A stretch of 64,000 bases of DNA from DATJOJ01 sp035507035 (GCA_035507035.1 DATJOJ010000063.1:166574-230573), one strand, 5' to 3'; shown: positions 16,034 to 25,710, numbered from the stretch's first letter. The notes: generated from the sequence alone by a model not told the origin. Made by a program: numbers and translations.

Positions 16034-16576
16034 TTGCCTGACCCCGAGGCAAAACCTAACGACTCGTTGCTGGTGGCGGCCATTCGCACCGGTGACGAGC
16101 GCGCCATGGGCGAACTCTACGACCGCTATTCCGGCATCGTATATTCGGTGGCGCTGCGCGTGCTCGGCGACACCGGCACAGCGGAGGACGTTCTGCAGGA
16201 AGTGTTCATGCAGTTGTGGCGCAATCCGGGGATCTTCGATTCCAGCCGGGGCAATCTCGCTCCGTGGCTAGCGGTCATTTCCCGTAACCGAGCGATCGAC
16301 GCCCTGCGCAAGCGCCGTCCAGAAACGGACATCGAAGATGTTGTGGTATCGGTAGAGAAAGATCTCGCCGGGGAGGCGGACCGCGCGATTGCAATGGGAA
16401 AAGTTCGCAGCGTTTTAAGCGCCATGCCTGCGCCTCAGCGCAGCGCCTTAGAGATGGCCTATTTCGAAGGGTTAACGCATTCCGAAATTTCACAAAAAAC
16501 AGGAGAGCCTTTGGGCACGATCAAGACCCGCATCCGCACTGGACTGCTGGCCTTGCGTAAAGCTTTTGCGACGTGA
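16034..16576 (+). CDS. ECF RNA polymerase sigma factor
   Basis: A 180-residue sigma factor that starts at TTG 16034, behind AAAAGGAGA (16018-16025). Region 2 is seen in GDERAMGELYDRYSGIVYS and AEDVLQEVFMQLW. Region 4 is seen in LSAMPAPQRSALEMAYFEGLTHSEISQKTGEPLGTIKTRIRTGL. The downstream anti-sigma gene overlaps by 4 nt (GTGA), so this is an RskA-type sigK/rskA-like pair responding to an envelope signal. The 15801-16033 gap upstream holds the divergent toxin-antitoxin promoter. Confidence 0.9.
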   Translation: MPDPEAKPNDSLLVAAIRTGDERAMGELYDRYSGIVYSVALRVLGDTGTAEDVLQEVFMQLWRNPGIFDSSRGNLAPWLAVISRNRAIDALRKRRPETDIEDVVVSVEKDLAGEADRAIAMGKVRSVLSAMPAPQRSALEMAYFEGLTHSEISQKTGEPLGTIKTRIRTGLLALRKAFAT

Positions 16577-17334
16577 CGACCCATCCACAATTCGAAGAGG
16601 ATCTCGCGCTCTACGCCATGGGGGTGCTCGGCGAGGAAGACCGCCTCAACCTCGAGCATCATCTGGCGGATTGCCCTAGTTGCCGTCGCGAATTGGAAGC
16701 GTTGCGTGGAGATTCCGCGCTGTTGGCGCTTTCTACCGGGGGACCCCGGCCTCCGCAGCGCTCGCGTGAGCGTTTGATGAAAGCGATCGCGCAGGAGCCA
16801 CGCAGGGTCGAAGCTCGGCGTTCGCGGCCGTGGTGGGCGCTGGTTCCGGCGTTTGCAGCGGGTCTGCTGGCTGTGCTCGCAGGGTGGTTGTTGACGCAGA
16901 ATTCGTCTCTGAAGCAGCAAGTCCAAGTGTTGAAGAATCGATCCCTGAAACAGCAAGCGGAATTGCAGCGAACCAGAGAAATTGTTTCCACTCTGACTGC
17001 GACCGACGCGATGACGGTCACCCTGGTCGCGGCCAAGACTCCGCCGCAGCCCCAGGGCAAAGTCATGTACATGAAAGATCGCGGCGGCCTCATCTTCCTC
17101 GCCAGCAATCTTCCGCCAGTTCCCTCTCAGAAGGCTTACGAGCTGTGGCTGATCCCCGTACAAGGCGCGCCTATGCCAGCAGGCGTGTTCAAGCCTGACA
17201 CGCACGGCAGTGCAACAGTACTGAATCCGCCGCTGACGCCGGGCGTGGAGGCAAAAGCGTTCGCGATCACGGTAGAGCCAGAAGCCGGATCGGCCACACC
17301 GACGATGCCGATTGTGATGGTCGGCGGAGAGTAG
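16573..17334 (+). CDS. Anti-sigma factor with ZAS motif and RskA-type domain
   Basis: A 253-residue membrane anti-sigma factor starting at a GTG that overlaps the sigma stop. The N-terminal zinc-binding anti-sigma motif is HHLADCPSCRRELEAL (HxxxCxxC). A transmembrane helix follows at about residues 90-112 (WALVPAFAAGLLAVLAGWLL) and then a coiled-coil-like Gln/Lys stretch. The C-terminal RskA domain (KAYELWLIPVQGAPMPAGVF, FAITVEPEAGS) faces the periplasm. Release of the sigma factor by regulated proteolysis is known for this family. Confidence 0.9.
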   Translation: MTTHPQFEEDLALYAMGVLGEEDRLNLEHHLADCPSCRRELEALRGDSALLALSTGGPRPPQRSRERLMKAIAQEPRRVEARRSRPWWALVPAFAAGLLAVLAGWLLTQNSSLKQQVQVLKNRSLKQQAELQRTREIVSTLTATDAMTVTLVAAKTPPQPQGKVMYMKDRGGLIFLASNLPPVPSQKAYELWLIPVQGAPMPAGVFKPDTHGSATVLNPPLTPGVEAKAFAITVEPEAGSATPTMPIVMVGGE

Positions 17335-17357
17335 AGCGCTATTTCTCCAATTTGCCG

Positions 17358-17386
17358 TTGACAAGCCGGGGGAGCGGATACATTAT
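17358..17386 (+). promoter_or_regulatory. Promoter upstream of the seven-repeat propeller gene
   Basis: TTGACA at 17358-17363 and CATTAT at 17381-17386 with a 17-bp spacer. It would give a leader of about 150 nt before the ATG at 17544. Confidence 0.45.
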
Positions 17387-17543
17387 GATCTCGGCGTTTT
17401 ACTTTGTACCGCCTTCTTGCAGTGGGGATGAGGCGGCGACGGACCGTTTCTCAAGCAGCTTCTTATCGGGACGAGTAGTACACGGCAGCTCGATTTAGCA
17501 TCATCGACGGCCATATCCAGGGACAATCAGACGTGGGGGATTT

Positions 17544-18584
17544 ATGAAAACGCGCGTAGTGTGCGGTGCGTGTATGGTATTGGTCGTACTGGCGACGGCG
17601 AGCCTTTTTCCGGGCCACGCGCAGAAGGCAGCGAGTCGGCGTGCGTCACGACGAGAAGCATCGGCCCAAGTCGGTGCCACCGAGGCGGGTCCGGACCTGC
17701 CTTCGATTCCGGACGAAGGCACCCGGTTTAACCCTTTGAAGATAGCGCTGCTCAAGTGGTCCCTGTTCGACACCGCTCGCGCGGTGACCGTCGGAAACCA
17801 GCCGTACGGTGTGTGCTTCGATGGAGCCAACATTTGGACGGCAAACTTTGGCGACACCACAGTCACAAAAGTTCGGGCGAGCGACGGGCGGGTCTTGGGC
17901 ACCTTCAACGCAGGGCCCGGCCCCTTCGGGGTCGTTTTCGATGGAGCAAACATATGGGCTTCTCTCGTCACAAATGCGGTCGCCAAGCTACGCGCCAGCG
18001 ATGGCAAGCTTCTGGGGACCTTTCCTGTCGGCAACACTCCAGAGTGGATGACGTTTGACGGACAAAACGTCTGGGTAGCCAATGGCGCGGATAACACAGT
18101 GACGAAGCTGCGTGCTGCTGACGGCAAGACAATGGGCACGTTCACTGTGGGCACCGCCCCATTCGCGGCCGCATTCGACGGCGCAAACGTGTGGACGGCC
18201 AACACCGGCGCTGGGACCGTCACGAAGCTGCGGGCGTCCGATGGAAACGTTCTGGGAAGCTTTGCGGTTGGCGTTAATCCGATAGGGATCGCCTTTGACG
18301 GCGCACACATCTGGGTAGCAAATCGGAACAGCAACACCGTGACTGAGCTGAGAGCCAGCGACGGCGCGGTGCTCAACACGATCCCCGTCAACGCTGACGG
18401 CCCGTACGGAATTGCGTTCGACGGCGCATACATCTGGGTATCAGGCGACTCCAATCTCGATGTTCTGCGGGCAAGTGACGGTGCAGTCGTGGCATCGCAC
18501 CAATTGCAGAGCGAAGGCATCGCCTTCGATGGGGCCTATGTATGGACAGCGGTACAAGGAGGCAACATTCTATTCAGGTTCTAG
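17544..18584 (+). CDS. Secreted seven-bladed beta-propeller repeat protein
   Basis: A 346-residue protein with a signal peptide (ends near GHAQ) and a short spacer, then seven repeats of about 42 residues, each carrying FDGxxxW. The repeated core reads VTKLRASDGxVLGTFxVG followed by PxGIAFDGAxIWVAN. Seven YncE/NHL-like repeats suggest a complete closed propeller in the periplasm or outside the cell. Ligand unknown. The DNA of the blades is itself repetitive at about 126-nt spacing, pointing to recent internal duplication. It is followed closely (21 bp) by another secreted protein gene. Confidence 0.75.
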   Translation: MKTRVVCGACMVLVVLATASLFPGHAQKAASRRASRREASAQVGATEAGPDLPSIPDEGTRFNPLKIALLKWSLFDTARAVTVGNQPYGVCFDGANIWTANFGDTTVTKVRASDGRVLGTFNAGPGPFGVVFDGANIWASLVTNAVAKLRASDGKLLGTFPVGNTPEWMTFDGQNVWVANGADNTVTKLRAADGKTMGTFTVGTAPFAAAFDGANVWTANTGAGTVTKLRASDGNVLGSFAVGVNPIGIAFDGAHIWVANRNSNTVTELRASDGAVLNTIPVNADGPYGIAFDGAYIWVSGDSNLDVLRASDGAVVASHQLQSEGIAFDGAYVWTAVQGGNILFRF

Positions 18585-18605
18585 ATTAGATCGCAAGGAG
18601 GAAAT

Positions 18606-20629
18606 GTGAAACACCGGCACGCCACGTCGTTGTTAGCCCTTGGGCTCTTCCTGCTGTTAGTCGAAACCTCAAACATTGCGGCACAGGTCAATGTAACCAC
18701 TGCGCACCAGGATATTCCATCCACCATTTGCTCGGGCACGGGCTGCGTTTACCGCACTGGGCAGAACTTGGCAGAAAATACGCTTGTGTTCTCCACCATC
18801 GCGGACACGAACTTTGGCCTTTATTGCAGTTACGAAATCTTGACGGCCAGGTATATGCCCAGCCGCTTGTGGTCACGAACGTGAAGTGGAACGGTACTCT
18901 AACGACGGTCGTGTATGTTGCGACTATGAACGGCAGCCTGTATGCCTTCAATGGAGCACCGACCGCTGGAAATTGCCCAACACAGCTGGCCGGGCCGGTG
19001 TCGCTTTTGAACCCGGGCGAGTCTGCGCCCACGTGCAACTTTCTGGGCGGCACAAACTGTCAGACGATTGCACCGAGGGTTGGCATTCTAGGCACTCCCG
19101 TGATCAGTGCGACCACTCTCAGCGACGGGAGTACGGGAGGGACGATCTACGCAGTGGTGGAAAGCACCGATGGGACGAACTACTATCATCGCCTCTGGGC
19201 ACTGGACATAGCCACGCTCTCGCTCACAACAGCGAGCAAAGAACTTATAGATCCTGGGCAGTCAACAGGTTGCTCAACTAACTCCAACTTTTCGAAGACC
19301 CATATTCAACGCCCTGCGCTATTGCTTGGAGGCGATGGATATCTCTACATCGCATTTTCGATGATGGACGGTAACGCGAAGCCATATCCTTACGGGGCCC
19401 TTTTCGCGTTTAACACAGCATCCTTGAGCACATATCCTCGATGCCTCGCCCTAGCTGTGAGCACGACCAACACGAACGACGGGGCAGGAATCTGGGGAGG
19501 CGGTGGGGGACCAGCTTTCGCCACTGATCCAAATGATGGCAAGTACTACGTTTTCCTCAACACGGGAAACGGCGGCTTTGATGGCAGTACCCTTTGGGGA
19601 GATAGTTTTCTGAAGATCTCTTGCGCCAACAGCAACTACTGCAGCAGCCCGTTAACCGTGGCAAACTCTTACACTCCGGGAGATCAGTACTGGCGGTCGC
19701 ATGACCAGTTACACTACGGCTCGAACTGCAGCAAAGACGGCGATGTTGACTTAGGCTCTGGCAGTCCCATGTTGATCCCTGACAGCGAAAATTCCAGCTA
19801 TCCATATCTAGCAGTGAGCGCTGACAAAGAAGGTGCTCTTTGGTTCATGGACTGGAGGACGCCAGGAGGATATACCAACCAGAACCATTCCGATCCCTGT
19901 CAAAACACCACCAGCACGGACGCAAATGTTCAAATTTTCCCGATCAGTGGTTCGTTTCCGGGTGGCCCACTGACTCACACGAATCTGGCCTTCTGGGAGA
20001 CCGGATCAACGGAACAAAATTCGACAAACTATGTATTCGTAGGTCCCGCAAAAGACGGCAATCCAAACGGAGGGGAACTGTTGCGGTATCAAATCTGTCC
20101 TACGGGTAAACCCATAAACAACACGTCGCCCTGTAGTTCCGCGCTGACGTATGCATATGCAGTACCAGGAACTCCGCTTCCCTTTCTATGGGGCGTGACG
20201 CCGGCTGTCTCTGCCAGCACCGATGTGACAGACCCGCCTGATGCCCTGCTGTGGGCTATTTCGGCGGACGGCAGTGTTCTCTCAACTAAGTCGCCGTTCC
20301 AGTGGACGAACCCCCACGACCAAGAGGTGATTAAGTTCGGCGCGTCAAACCCAGGCGTTCTATACGCCTTTGACATAGACACCATGAAGAAACTTTACGG
20401 CACACAGGACTGTGGGAATGCGGATCTTATTGATCCAGCGACCAAGTACTCCGTCGCCACCGTCGCGAACGGCTACGTGTATCTTGGAAGCCTAGGGCCG
20501 GAGCAAGATCCCACAAGTACGCAATGTCAAGCGGACGGGACGACCGGGGGCGCTCCCTACGCCCAATGCTTCAATGTTGGCGGGTTTTACATCTTTGGCC
20601 ACTTCAGCACGCCACGAAGTTGTAGCTGA
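18606..20629 (+). pseudogene. Secreted PQQ/BamB-like propeller protein with a frameshift
   Basis: Starts at GTG 18606 behind AAGGAGG. The first 79 codons give a signal peptide and the family's TGQNLAENTLVFSTIADTNFGLYCSYE segment. The matching continuation, LDGQVYAQPLVVTNVKWNG, lies in the next frame from about 18842 and then runs open to 20629. The join needs one extra base; one lost A in the GAAATC run near 18836-18840 would explain it. The rest has the VVYVATMNGSLYAF and ATKYSVATVANGYVYLGS blades of PQQ-type secreted propellers seen in Acidobacteriota. It could be a true pseudogene, a sequencing error, or a recoded gene. Confidence 0.65.
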
Positions 20630-20762
20630 TTCGTAAGAGTACAGGAACTCAGTCGTCCGAACCGGGAGGAAGAACAGATTCAATGCGTCGCACCGCAGTT
20701 TGAAGAAATCGCGCCGAACTGCGCAATCAGCTGCACGCCAGCCTTACCCTGTAAACACAAAA

Positions 20763-20796
20763 GCGCCCGGCACAGCTGAAAGCTGCGCACGGGCGC
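20763..20796. terminator. Long GC-rich hairpin between convergent genes
   Basis: GCGCCCG and CGGGCGC form the outer stem, with CAGCT/AGCTG as an inner stem around a GAA loop. It lies between the end of the frameshifted propeller gene and the end of the polysaccharide locus. There is no T-run, so it may act with Rho or as a bidirectional stop. Confidence 0.45.
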
Positions 20797-20882
20797 CTCA
20801 CAATTCAGGTCAAAATGGCAGGACGAAGGCTCGCTCCATCCTGCGGCTAAGTCTTCCGGAGGAAAACAGGTTTCTCGACTAT

Positions 20883-20929
20883 GCGAATCCCCGCCTCGCG
20901 GTCGATTCGCTTCGCTCGAAATGACAAGA
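20883..20929. repeat. Candidate dispersed intergenic repeat
   Basis: GCGAATC (20883-20889) and GATTCGC (20904-20910) flank a GC-rich core and are followed by TTCGCTCGAAATGACAAG. This wording recalls short dispersed intergenic repeats in acidobacterial genomes, but only one copy is in the window. The rest of the 20630-20971 gap holds no gene. Confidence 0.3.
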
Positions 20930-20971
20930 GCTATTAAGCCGAAACAAGAACCGTGCCCTATCCGAGCCGCT

Positions 20972-21148
20972 TTAGAACATGGTGTAGATGAACGGCGCGA
21001 GCGAGGTCGCTTCGCCCACGATCAGCAGCACGCCCAGCAACACCACCGTGATCACAATCGGCAGAATCCACCAGCGTCTCTTGCCGAAAAAGCCGAACAG
21101 TTCTCCAGCGGTTTGCAGCTTGCTCTTGGTGCTTGCAATGACTCCCAT
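20972..21148 (-). CDS. DUF5989-family membrane miniprotein
   Basis: A 58-residue protein starting at ATG 21148 with an excellent ribosome-binding site (AGGAGGAGAAG, ending 3 nt before the start). It has a basic N-terminus, then FGKRRWWILPIVITVVLLGV as the start of a single transmembrane helix, and ends SLAPFIYTMF. This is the DUF5989 pattern, a tiny membrane protein repeatedly found beside carbamoyltransferases and SxtJ-like proteins in glycan and secondary-metabolite loci. It probably recruits or stabilises the carbamoyltransferase at the membrane; that role is inference. It ends the minus-strand locus. Confidence 0.75.
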   Translation of the reverse strand: MGVIASTKSKLQTAGELFGFFGKRRWWILPIVITVVLLGVLLIVGEATSLAPFIYTMF

Positions 21149-21236
21149 GAACTTCTCCTCCTAGTGTCTCTAAAAAAGTTTAGTGTTGCCTGACTGCGAA
21201 ACCAAGGTTGTGCGTCACATCAAAAGTCGATTAGTG

Positions 21237-22106
21237 CTATTTGGGGAAACCGCCAGAATCGTTCGTACCATTGGAACCGTTTAGTCCCAGCCGCCGGCCC
21301 ATCGCCTTCCACATTACCGGGAGCACAAACTGATGAAAATCCGCATAGTGGCGTTTCTTCCAGAACAAGCTCGGATCCTGGCTGATGCGATACCAGAATT
21401 CCAGTCCGCGATGCTGCATCCATTTCGGCGCGCGCTTGCGCATGCCGATGTGATAATCGAAAGCCCCGCCCACGGCGCCGGTGAAACGTGCCGCAATGCG
21501 ATGGCGATTCGTCCAGACCCAGCGCTCTTGCAGCGGCGCGCCCAGTCCGAGCCACAAAATATCGGGCTGCAAGCGTTCAAACTCGCCCAGAATCCACCTA
21601 TTGTTTTCTTCGCTGATCGGGCCCCACGGCGGCGTCCAGCAGCCCACGATCTTCATTTTGGGATGCATTTTCTGCAACGCTTCTGCCGTACGCTCCGCCT
21701 TGCGATCGCCGCCGCACATCACATAAACCGTGTAGCCTTTCTCGGCCGCGCGCTGATTCATGGCTACAAAGAAATCCGGGCCACAGCACCGTCCCGGCAC
21801 GGGATCGCGCAATGCCTTGCTCGCCCACACCAACGGAATCCCATCGGCCATGGGAAAATCGGCATCATTCAGTGCCTGGCAATAACTCGCATCGTTGCGG
21901 GCTTCAATCACGTTGTAAACATTGATAAACACGCCATAGCGGTGTTCGCCGCGCTGAATGCAGTCTTCGACGGCGTCGACGGTCTGTGCCACCGTCAACG
22001 GCCGCACTCGCACGCCGAGAATGTCGACGCGCTCGGCGCTCGAGCGCACGCGCTCCGCTGTGATCTGGGCAGGCATCGTCTGTATGGCTTCTTGTTCCAT
22101 GTTCAA
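21237..22106 (-). CDS. WecG/TagA/CpsF-family glycosyltransferase
   Basis: A 289-residue GT26-family enzyme that adds a sugar to an undecaprenyl-diphosphate-linked acceptor on the inner face of the membrane. Family landmarks: VFINVYNVIEARNDASY, ADGIPLVWASKAL (the catalytic Asp region), GYTVYVMCGGD, DILWLGLGAPLQERWV, GAVGGAFDYHIGMRKRAP and the C-terminal RISQDPSLFWKK membrane-binding part. It lies 9 nt after the epimerase gene, in one operon with the second carbamoyltransferase. Confidence 0.9.
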   Translation of the reverse strand: MNMEQEAIQTMPAQITAERVRSSAERVDILGVRVRPLTVAQTVDAVEDCIQRGEHRYGVFINVYNVIEARNDASYCQALNDADFPMADGIPLVWASKALRDPVPGRCCGPDFFVAMNQRAAEKGYTVYVMCGGDRKAERTAEALQKMHPKMKIVGCWTPPWGPISEENNRWILGEFERLQPDILWLGLGAPLQERWVWTNRHRIAARFTGAVGGAFDYHIGMRKRAPKWMQHRGLEFWYRISQDPSLFWKKRHYADFHQFVLPVMWKAMGRRLGLNGSNGTNDSGGFPK

Positions 22107-22115
22107 TTTGCCGGC

Positions 22116-23108
22116 TTACCCCACCGTGGCCAATGTGCGCAAACCGCTCTCGCTGTTCGATAGCTGCTTCAGCGTATCGATGTTGTAATACTGCGGATTG
22201 TCCCAGTCGCCGAACTTGTCCATGTTCTCGATCAGGTTCTTCACGATGGCTTTCACATCGTGATTGGGATGGAAGCTCAGCGTGTTCTCCGCCTTGCGAA
22301 TGCTGACTTTGTAATTGCGGAAATCTTTCTTGTGATGGATGGTCAGCTTGACGTGAATTCCCAGGTGCTCTTCAATCGCCATCTTCACCAGGTCGCCGAC
22401 TTCGCCAACCGTATAATTTCCCGACGCCACGTTGAATACGCCAGAGATCCTCTCACTGGCTTCAATCGCACGAATGTAGGCATTGGTCGCGTCTTCGATG
22501 CTGATGATCGGCCGCCAAATGGACGGATTGTTCACCGTGATCTCGCGATTACGCACGCCGTTCTTGAACATCGTATTGACGATCAGATCAAGCCGCATAC
22601 GCGGGCTGTACCCCGAAACCGTTCCCTTGCGCAGCGAGATGACGGAAAACTCATCGTCCATCAAGTTCATCACTGCCTGCTCGCCCTGCAGCTTGGAAAT
22701 GCCGTAGGGATAGGAGGACGAAACTGGCCGCGTCTCATCGAACAGTTCGTTATCGGTGTAGCCATAAACGGAGCAGGAGCTCGCGTAGACGTACCGCTTC
22801 ACGTGCGCTTTCTTCGCGATGTAGGCGAGATACGCCGGGGCCGCAGCGTTAAAAACGAAATTCTGGCTGGGCGAGTATTCGGCCATGGGATCGTTCGACA
22901 ACCCCGCCAAAAATACGACCTGCTGGTAAGACTCGAGGTCCTGAATGCTGATATCGAAAATATCTTTGTGAATCACGCCAACCTGTTTTGGTAGATGATT
23001 GCCGAACCAAAAGAGATCGAGCACGTCAACCTCATAGCCGCGATCCAGCAACTTCGGCGCCAGCACCGAACCGATATATCCCGCTCCACCTGCGATCAGA
23101 ACTTTCAT
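22116..23108 (-). CDS. NAD-dependent sugar epimerase/dehydratase
   Basis: A 330-residue extended short-chain dehydrogenase. The N-terminal MKVLIAGGAGYIGSVLAPKL has the GxxGxxG NAD-binding motif. The catalytic Ser (YASSCSVYG) and YPYGISKLQGEQ (YxxxK) follow. The C-terminal half binds the nucleotide sugar. It is close in form to GalE-like and NDP-hexose epimerases, but the exact sugar cannot be read. It sits 3 nt downstream of the RmlC-like gene, so both probably work on the same deoxysugar. Confidence 0.85.
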   Translation of the reverse strand: MKVLIAGGAGYIGSVLAPKLLDRGYEVDVLDLFWFGNHLPKQVGVIHKDIFDISIQDLESYQQVVFLAGLSNDPMAEYSPSQNFVFNAAAPAYLAYIAKKAHVKRYVYASSCSVYGYTDNELFDETRPVSSSYPYGISKLQGEQAVMNLMDDEFSVISLRKGTVSGYSPRMRLDLIVNTMFKNGVRNREITVNNPSIWRPIISIEDATNAYIRAIEASERISGVFNVASGNYTVGEVGDLVKMAIEEHLGIHVKLTIHHKKDFRNYKVSIRKAENTLSFHPNHDVKAIVKNLIENMDKFGDWDNPQYYNIDTLKQLSNSESGLRTLATVG

Positions 23109-23111
23109 CGT

Positions 23112-23705
23112 TTATCTCCCCACCACGCTAGCTTCCTCTTGGTAACGAAAATTTTCCGACTCCGGCCGCGCCAACCATTCTTTCAGCGTCTGCGCCTTGC
23201 GATCTTTATCAGATAGCAGAGGTTCTCGCGTTGGCCACTCAATGCCGATCTCGGGGTCGTCCCACCGAATCCCCGACTCGCCTTTATTGTTGTAAATCCC
23301 CGTGCACTTGTACTGAATTTCGGCGTAATCGGAGAGCACGCAGAAGCCGCGCGCAAATCCCGCCGGCGCCCAGACCTGCTTTCGGCTCTCGGCCGAAATC
23401 TCGGTGCCAAACCACTTCCCTAGCGTCGGCGACCCTTTGCGGATATCGACCGCCATCAGAAAGGCGGTGCCGCGAGTCGCGCGCATCAGCTTGCCCATGG
23501 GCGGGTCCCATTGAAAATGTAATCCGCGAACGACATTTCGTACTGATCCGGAGTGATTGTCCTGCGGGAAGTCCGTGGGCAACCCCAGAGGCTTGAACAA
23601 ATCCGCACGGAAGACTTCGGTAAAAAATCCGCGGTCGTCCTGAAACACCTGTGGCTTCAGTACGCAAACTCCGTTTAAATGTCTCGATTCGATGACTAAG
23701 TCCAT
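23112..23705 (-). CDS. dTDP-4-dehydrorhamnose 3,5-epimerase-like protein
   Basis: A 197-residue RmlC-fold protein. Signature stretches: FQDDRGFFTEVFRADLF, QDNHSGSVRNVVRGLHFQ (with the catalytic His near NVVRGLHFQ), GTAFLMAVDIRKGSPTLGKW and PAGFARGFCVLSDYAEIQYKC. It catalyses 3,5- or 3-epimerisation of a 4-keto sugar nucleotide. RmlA, RmlB and RmlD are not in the window and must be encoded elsewhere. It lies 6 nt after the carbamoyltransferase stop. Confidence 0.88.
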   Translation of the reverse strand: MDLVIESRHLNGVCVLKPQVFQDDRGFFTEVFRADLFKPLGLPTDFPQDNHSGSVRNVVRGLHFQWDPPMGKLMRATRGTAFLMAVDIRKGSPTLGKWFGTEISAESRKQVWAPAGFARGFCVLSDYAEIQYKCTGIYNNKGESGIRWDDPEIGIEWPTREPLLSDKDRKAQTLKEWLARPESENFRYQEEASVVGR

Positions 23706-23711
23706 TCTTGC

Positions 23712-25463
23712 TTACGCTCCCAGTCCAACCCGGTTCACAGGTAAATTGATGGCCGCCGAGTGCACGGCCGCCTTGGACAATACGAATTTATCAATAATAA
23801 GTGCGTCGAGCCCCGACCCAAAATAGCTGCGCATGGCATCGCGCGGGCTTACCACGAGCGGCTCGCCAAACAAGTTGAACGACGTGTTCAGCAGCATGGG
23901 CGCGGGTGCGTTATCGCCAAAACGCTTCAGCAATGCCCAAAAGACAGGATTGCTTCGCCGATCGACGATGTGCAGGCGCACGCGGCCATCCGGCAGCAAG
24001 AAACTTTCCGGCAAGCAACTGTTGCCTGGCAGAACGTCCGCTAGCGAATTCATAAAGCGACATTGGCGCGAGGCGGCGAAATAACGCGCACAATCTTCTT
24101 CTGGAACCGAAATCGCAAACGGCCGGAACCATTCGCGGTGCTTGATGAAGTCGTTGAGATTTTCTTTGACGTACGGCGCCCAAGGCGAAGCCAGCACACT
24201 GCGATTGCCGAGGGCTCGCGGCCCAAATTCCGCCGCACCCTGGAACCAGCCCACAATCTTCCCCGCTTGCAGGAGTTGTACCGCCGTCTCGAGCTTCCTG
24301 TCTTCCGTGGTCGGAAGAGTGTAGCGGCTCTTGGTGTTATCGAGTACATCTTTCACCGCGTGGCGATCAAATTTCGGTCCGAGATAAGCATGCACATCGT
24401 TATTCGAACGCGGCTTCTGCAACGTGTGATGCCACGCCAGCAAGGCCGCACCCGGTGCCGTCCCGGCGTTTCCCGGAGCGGCTGGAACAAACACTTCGCT
24501 CGCACCGAGGTTTTTTTCGAGCGCGGCTACTAAGAGAACATTCTGAAAGAGTCCGCCGGCGAAGCAAACATTCTTTACATTTTCGCTGCGGCGCAAATCC
24601 TCAACTAACGGAGTAATCAGGTCCACACACGCGGCCTGAATACTTGCCGCCAGATTCTTGCTCTGCTCCTCCGCGATCTGCTTCCGGTCCTGGGGCAGAC
24701 CGGCAATCCGATAAAACTTCTCCGAGAATGAGACTTGATTTGCCAAGCCCCGATGGAAAAAGCTGTAATCCAGACGCAACGCCGCGCGGCTCCCGCCGCG
24801 AAACATTTTCAGAAAGACATCTTTATAAACTGGCTCACCCGCGAAGCTGAGCCATTGGGTTTTGTGTTCGTCAAGATGCGGCTGGAATCCAGCCAGATCG
24901 GTGACTTGCGAATAGACCCATGCCAGCGAATGCGGAAATGGAATGGTTCGCAGAACGCGAATCCTATTTCCTTCCCCGACCGCCAGCATCCCCGCCGTAC
25001 CGTCGCCACCTTCATCCATGGTGACGATCAGGCTTCGCTCGAAGGGCGAAGAGAAAAATGCGCTGGCCGCATGGCAAAGATGATGGTCGAAGCCAACCAC
25101 CTTATTTTCGCCTTCCTCTACATAGCCTCGCAGCACGCGCAAGTGATTCAGTTCGCGTGCCAACAATCCCGCTTCGTTGGCGGCATAGTATCCGCTCGCC
25201 ATCGGCGCTGTGGGCGAAAGCTTTGCACGGAGCCACGACTTCTTCAACCAACTCTTCATGGGCTCAATCGCCACTGCGATCCGATCCAGGCCGCTCCAAT
25301 CCGTGCCCGCACTTTCAAAACAGGAGCGAATGGCAAGTTCCGGGCGATTCCGGGTTCGTGCGCGGGCCAGCTTGTCGTTTTCGATAGCCGCTTTCACCAC
25401 GCCGTCTTCGAGCAGCGCGGCGCTGGTGTCGTGTTGAAACGATGACAAGCCGAGAATGCGCAT
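23712..25463 (-). CDS. NodU/CmcH-family carbamoyltransferase (second in locus)
   Basis: A 583-residue enzyme that moves a carbamoyl group from carbamoyl phosphate to a hydroxyl, via an adenylate. The N-terminal Kae1-like domain has HDTSAALLEDG, HHLCHAASAF (metal-binding histidines) and MDEGGDGTAG. The C-terminal YrdC-like half has GWFQGAAEFGPRALGNRS and WFRPFAISVPEED. The N-terminal AIENDKLARARTRNRPE replaces the more usual EEERFSRIKHD, so it diverges from the copy at 30557. It is the first gene of the distal operon, behind a 460-bp structured intergenic region. Confidence 0.9.
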   Translation of the reverse strand: MRILGLSSFQHDTSAALLEDGVVKAAIENDKLARARTRNRPELAIRSCFESAGTDWSGLDRIAVAIEPMKSWLKKSWLRAKLSPTAPMASGYYAANEAGLLARELNHLRVLRGYVEEGENKVVGFDHHLCHAASAFFSSPFERSLIVTMDEGGDGTAGMLAVGEGNRIRVLRTIPFPHSLAWVYSQVTDLAGFQPHLDEHKTQWLSFAGEPVYKDVFLKMFRGGSRAALRLDYSFFHRGLANQVSFSEKFYRIAGLPQDRKQIAEEQSKNLAASIQAACVDLITPLVEDLRRSENVKNVCFAGGLFQNVLLVAALEKNLGASEVFVPAAPGNAGTAPGAALLAWHHTLQKPRSNNDVHAYLGPKFDRHAVKDVLDNTKSRYTLPTTEDRKLETAVQLLQAGKIVGWFQGAAEFGPRALGNRSVLASPWAPYVKENLNDFIKHREWFRPFAISVPEEDCARYFAASRQCRFMNSLADVLPGNSCLPESFLLPDGRVRLHIVDRRSNPVFWALLKRFGDNAPAPMLLNTSFNLFGEPLVVSPRDAMRSYFGSGLDALIIDKFVLSKAAVHSAAINLPVNRVGLGA

Positions 25464-25684
25464 GGGTTCGAGATCTATTACTTCGTTTTACTCCAACCCG
25501 CCCCGAAGATAAATTGCGATCTCAGGAGGGTCGGCAATTCCGTCCGCTTACGTCGCCAGAGGTTGAACTGTCTTGTGGGGAGTCTTAAAAGTCGAGCGCT
25601 GCTGGCTCCTGTTTAGCGAGCCGGCTGCTTCCGTGTAGCTGCTATAAAACTATGCCGACAGACCGAGGTAAGCAAGTGCCAAAG

Positions 25685-25710
25685 CCACTGGAGACGAAAG
25701 TCTCTAGTGG
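25685..25710 (+). repeat. Hairpin with GAAA tetraloop (shared GAGAC-GAAA-GTCTC core)
   Basis: An 11-bp stem with one G-T wobble: CCACTGGAGAC, loop GAAA, GTCTCTAGTGG. The C(GAAA)G closing is a stable GNRA tetraloop if the plus strand is transcribed. The 14-bp core GAGACGAAAGTCTC recurs at 58493-58506 in the polysaccharide operon leader. Confidence 0.6.

Noticed and set aside
17501..18520. 339-codon minus-strand frame opposite the propeller gene
   Set aside because: It mirrors the repetitive propeller coding sequence; composition (Ser/Pro/Thr repeats in step with the blades) shows it is a shadow.
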